From Chloroflexota bacterium (GTDB taxonomy: Bacteria; Chloroflexota; Dehalococcoidia; UBA2985): DNA of 8,089 bases. Of this stretch, positions 5,227 through 8,089 are shown piece by piece (within the stretch, counting starts at the first letter, position 1; every line of letters begins with the position of its first letter). A program made the position numbers and the translations under genes. The DNA lies in assembly GCA_016210515.1 (NCBI GenBank), contig JACQTZ010000014.1:1-8089 (forward strand), written 5' to 3'. Below the pieces are notes generated by a model. The model was given only the letters and a program-made list of their open reading frames with translations. It was not told where the DNA came from and ran no database searches.

Positions 5227-6214
5227 TGCCTCTTTATGGCTGGTGGTTGCCGTCATCGTTGTTGCGTTGATCTTTGATGTAACCAACGGGTTTAACGATG
5301 CCGCCAACGCGATAGCCACCGTTGTCTCTACCCGTGTCCTCAGTCCGCTGGCGGCTACGGCTATGGCAGCGGTCTTGAATCTTGCCGGCGCCGTTTCCGG
5401 CACAGCAGTGGCCAAGACCGTGGGCGGTGGCATCGTGGATAAAGAGGCCGTGACCCTGGTCACGGTACTGGTGGCGGTGGGGGCGGCGGCCCTGTGGGTC
5501 TTCGTGGCCACCCGCCTGGGGCTTCCCATCAGCGGCAGCCACAGCCTGATCTCCGCTGTAGCCGGGGCCGCGGTTGCGACCGCGGGATGGGAGGTGCTGA
5601 TCCCCAGGGGAGTGGTCAAGGTCTTGTTGCCCATGGCCATAGCCCCCGTGGTGGGGGTCGTTGGAGGTTTTCTCTTCATGGTGGCGCTATACTGGGTGTT
5701 TCGCAGGTGGCGACCAAGCACTGTAAATGCCGTCTTTGGCAAGCTGCAGATGCTCTCTGCGGCGGGAATGGCCTTCAGCCACGGAAGCAACGACGCTCAG
5801 AAGACCATGGGAGTTATTGCTCTCGCCCTCTTTGTCTATCAGGGAAGGAGCCAGCTCACCATTGACTGGTGGGTGATACTTCTAGCGGGAGTGTCCATGG
5901 CCATTGGGACTTACCTGGGAGGGCGACGGGTCATCAAGACGCTGGGGATGCGTCTGGTCAGAATGCAGCCGGTGAATGGTTTTTGCGCGGAGACCTCGGC
6001 GGCGGCGGTGATTGAGACGGCCTCCCGTTTTGGACTCCCCCTGAGCACCACCCACGTGATCACCTCCACCATCATAGGACAGGGCGCCACCAGGCGGTTC
6101 TCGGCGGTAAGCTGGGGGCTGGCTCGCAGGATCGTGGGAGGGTGGATTGTCACCTTCCCCTTATGCGGGGTGCTGGCGTGGACAATGGCTAAGGTTCTGC
6201 TGATGGTGACTTAG
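5219..6214 (+). CDS. pit: Pit-family inorganic phosphate transporter
   Basis: Pit proteins are inner-membrane carriers that move metal-phosphate complexes with protons (some relatives use sodium). This 331-residue protein has the two duplicated signatures of the family: GFNDAANAIAT (24-34) in the first half and SHGSNDAQKTMG (187-198) in the second. It also has the paired GLPISGSHSLISA (101-113) and GLPLSTTHVIT segments. Roughly ten hydrophobic segments are spread over the length. A short hydrophilic link around residues 162-175, much smaller than in long Pit proteins, separates the halves. The length suits the compact bacterial form. The ATG at 5219 overlaps the end of the DUF47 gene, with only a distant purine run upstream, so translation is probably coupled. 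No defects are seen. Confidence 0.95.
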   Translation: MHDASLWLVVAVIVVALIFDVTNGFNDAANAIATVVSTRVLSPLAATAMAAVLNLAGAVSGTAVAKTVGGGIVDKEAVTLVTVLVAVGAAALWVFVATRLGLPISGSHSLISAVAGAAVATAGWEVLIPRGVVKVLLPMAIAPVVGVVGGFLFMVALYWVFRRWRPSTVNAVFGKLQMLSAAGMAFSHGSNDAQKTMGVIALALFVYQGRSQLTIDWWVILLAGVSMAIGTYLGGRRVIKTLGMRLVRMQPVNGFCAETSAAAVIETASRFGLPLSTTHVITSTIIGQGATRRFSAVSWGLARRIVGGWIVTFPLCGVLAWTMAKVLLMVT

Positions 6215-6256
6215 GGGTTCTGGCGCTGCCTGAAGAGCGATACGCGCGGTGGTCAG

Positions 6257-6295
6257 GCTCGCTCATTCCCTTCGACAAGCTCAGGGTGAGCGGGC
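6257..6295. repeat. Palindromic dispersed-type repeat between pit and pcrA
   Basis: GCTCGCTCA (6257-6265) pairs with TGAGCGGGC (6287-6295), with one G-U pair. After a TT bulge, CCCT (6268-6271) pairs with AGGG (6283-6286), leaving an 11-base loop. The core TTCGACAAGCTCAGGGTGAG is, to my knowledge, a very common intergenic repeat motif in diverse bacterial genomes and metagenome assemblies. It sits between convergent genes, with no T-run on either side. Apart from it, the 97 bp gap holds nothing recognisable. Confidence 0.6.
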
Positions 6296-6311
6296 AACTT
6301 CAGCGGCAGCC

Positions 6312-8089
6312 CTACCCCACCACCTCGAGAGCCGCAAAGCTCAGCAGCAGCCTCTTCACGCCGGCGTTGCCCTTGAAGGCCACCGTTACCTCGTGGTCCT
6401 GGCCCGAAGGCACGCAGCTTACCACAATCCCCTCCCCGAACCTGGCGTGGCGCACCCGCTCTCCTGCCTTCAGAGGCGCACTGGTTCCCTTCTCTATAGA
6501 TGGGCCTGCATTGCGCTGGCCCAGGGTAACGGCTTGCTTCTCCGCCATCGCCAGGGGAGAAACCAGGTGCTGGGGAAGGTCCGCCAGGAAACGGGACGGC
6601 AGGTTGGGTACGCCGTTACCCCTGAATCCCCGACGAAAGGCGCGAGTAATGTACAGCCTGTCTTTGGCCCTGGTCATGCCCACGTAAAACAGGCGTCTCT
6701 CCTCCTCCATCTGGTCGGGGTCGTCAAAGGAGCGTATGTGGGGCAAAAGCCCCTCTTCCAGGCCAACGATGAACACCACGGGGAACTCCAGCCCCTTGGC
6801 CTGGTGCAGGGTAATCAGTGTAAGGGCGTCCTGGCTATCTTTCAGGGTGTCTGCGTCCGAGACCAGGGCCACGCCTTGCAGAAAGGCAGAAAGCCTCTCC
6901 TCCGGGTCTGGGTCCTGGAACTCCTGAGCTGTGGAGCGCAGCTCCTGCACGTTCTCCCACCGCTCACGGCCCTGCTCGCCGTCCTCCATCAGGTGGCTCT
7001 TGTACCCCGTTTGTTCCACCACGGCGTCTATCAGGTCCGCCACTTCAAGACGCTTGGCCTCCTCCATGAGCCCGTTCAGGAGATGTAGGAACCTGATGAC
7101 CGGCTGAAAGGTGCGGCTACCCCGTGGCAGGGCGTTGGTCTCCTCATCCCTTGGCTCGGCCAGAAGCTGCATGGCAGCGTAGAGGGGGATGGCTCCCTCA
7201 CGGGCCGTCTGCACCAGCTGGTCGACACTCCTCTGACCGATGCCCCTCGGCGGGACGTTAATCACCCTCAGGAGGCTGACCTCATCGTAGGGGTTGTGGA
7301 TTGCGCGAAGGTAGGCTATCACGTCCTTCACCTCTTTGCGCTGGTAGAAGCGGAGCCCTCCGATGAGCTGGTAGGCGATGCCGTGTTTCAGGCAACCCTC
7401 TTCCAGGGCGCGAGACTGGGCGTTGACCCGGTACATCACGGCGCACTCTCCCAGGCTGCGCCCCTCCTCTCGCTTCAGCCTCTCTATCTCCCGCAGCACC
7501 TGCTGGGCCTCCTCCTCGGGATTGTAGGCCTCTCCAACGAAGATGGGCTTGCCTCGGGGGTTATGGGTGAGCAGGGGTTTGTCTATCCTTCGGTGGTTGG
7601 CGGAGATGACCCCGTGGGCTGCCTCCAGTATGGTCTTGGTGGAGCGGTAGTTCTCCTCCAGGGTGACCAGCCTGGCCTCTGGATAGTCCCGCCGAAAGGA
7701 GAGGATGTTGCGTATGTCCGCGTTGCGCCAGGAGTATATGGCCTGGTCGGGGTCGCCCACCACGCAGATGTTGCGATGCTTTCCCACAAGCTGGCGGGCG
7801 ATGGCGTACTGGGCTACGTTGGTGTCCTGGAACTCGTCTATTAGCAGGTAAATGTAGCGGGACTGGTACTTATCCAGCACTGAATCGTTGTCCCTGAAAA
7901 GGGCGTAGGTCTTGAGCAGCAGGTCATCGAAGTCCACCGCGTTGTTTTTCTGGAGCATGTTCTGGTACCGCAGGTACGCCCTGGCGATGACCACCTCCGG
8001 GTGGCCGGATTGCCCCGCAGCAAAGCTCTCCGCATCGATAAGCTGGCTCTTGGCCGCGGAGATGGCGGCCAGGACCGACCTGGGCGGGA
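6312..8089 (-). CDS. pcrA: PcrA/UvrD-type ATP-dependent DNA helicase, N-terminus off the window
   Basis: This superfamily 1A 3'-5' DNA helicase acts in nucleotide excision repair, mismatch repair and replication restart. The visible 591 residues (of about 720-750 expected) contain the Walker B motif DEFQDTN, then VVGDPDQAIYSWR (motif III), LEENYRST (motif IV), ITLHQAKGLEFPVV (motif V) and EEERRLFYVGMTRAKDRLYI (motif VI). The C-terminal end, from GERVRHARFGEGIV, is the small Tudor-like domain of PcrA that contacts RNA polymerase. The frame is open to the window edge through family-like sequence (AISAAKSQLIDAESF), so the GTG at 7994 is not the start. Walker A and the Q motif lie beyond 8089. 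It converges on pit. PcrA, UvrD and Rep are hard to separate by eye; the C-terminal domain favours PcrA/UvrD. Confidence 0.93.
   Translation of the reverse strand, partial: PPRSVLAAISAAKSQLIDAESFAAGQSGHPEVVIARAYLRYQNMLQKNNAVDFDDLLLKTYALFRDNDSVLDKYQSRYIYLLIDEFQDTNVAQYAIARQLVGKHRNICVVGDPDQAIYSWRNADIRNILSFRRDYPEARLVTLEENYRSTKTILEAAHGVISANHRRIDKPLLTHNPRGKPIFVGEAYNPEEEAQQVLREIERLKREEGRSLGECAVMYRVNAQSRALEEGCLKHGIAYQLIGGLRFYQRKEVKDVIAYLRAIHNPYDEVSLLRVINVPPRGIGQRSVDQLVQTAREGAIPLYAAMQLLAEPRDEETNALPRGSRTFQPVIRFLHLLNGLMEEAKRLEVADLIDAVVEQTGYKSHLMEDGEQGRERWENVQELRSTAQEFQDPDPEERLSAFLQGVALVSDADTLKDSQDALTLITLHQAKGLEFPVVFIVGLEEGLLPHIRSFDDPDQMEEERRLFYVGMTRAKDRLYITRAFRRGFRGNGVPNLPSRFLADLPQHLVSPLAMAEKQAVTLGQRNAGPSIEKGTSAPLKAGERVRHARFGEGIVVSCVPSGQDHEVTVAFKGNAGVKRLLLSFAALEVVG

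Noticed and set aside
4606..5790. 394-codon minus-strand open frame
   Set aside because: It lies wholly antisense to the DUF47 and pit genes, which have clear family motifs. Its Thr/Ala-rich sequence is typical of a shadow frame in GC-rich DNA.
6249..7088. 279-codon plus-strand open frame, and a similar one at 7296-7844
   Set aside because: Both are antisense to the helicase gene, whose motifs V and VI and C-terminal domain are unmistakable.

Overview
This 8.1 kb, GC-rich window looks like ordinary chromosome from an aerobic or facultatively aerobic bacterium. Chloroflexota (a Dehalococcoidia-like or related metagenome lineage) is my best guess. The basis is the style of the PcrA, DUF47-Pit and LarB proteins, the GC-rich palindromic intergenic repeats and the Ser/Thr-rich lipoprotein cytochrome c. 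The assignment is an inference, because no rRNA or marker phylogeny is available here.

Positions 1-3234 (+ strand): heme O synthase ctaB, with a three-hairpin repeat lodged in frame near its 5' end. A plausible promoter follows, then two tandem short-chain dehydrogenases (SDRs) 10 bp apart and a small lipoprotein cytochrome c. The first SDR has every catalytic residue. The second has lost the glycine-rich motif, the NNAG motif and the catalytic Lys, so it looks like a pseudoenzyme partner. CtaB and the cytochrome c point to a heme-copper oxidase respiratory chain encoded elsewhere.

Positions 3235-4300 (- strand): larB (nickel-pincer cofactor synthesis) lies downstream of tRNA-Arg(GCG) and tRNA-Val(TAC), with no visible terminator between them. 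The larB reading frame is complete only if it starts at an ATA codon, which sits at ideal distance from a strong Shine-Dalgarno sequence.

Positions 4301-6214 (+ strand): a near-consensus sigma-70-type promoter, a leader of about 155 nt ending in a strong intrinsic terminator, then a DUF47/PhoU-like gene overlapping a Pit phosphate transporter gene. The leader is either an attenuator/riboswitch-like element controlling phosphate uptake or a separate small RNA.

Positions 6215-8089: a palindromic repeat between convergent genes, then (- strand) a pcrA/uvrD-type DNA helicase that runs off the right edge without its N-terminal Walker A region.

No CRISPR array, phage, transposase or obviously novel multi-gene system is visible. 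The best leads are the active/inactive SDR pair, the phosphate-operon leader, the ATA start of larB and the repeat inside ctaB.
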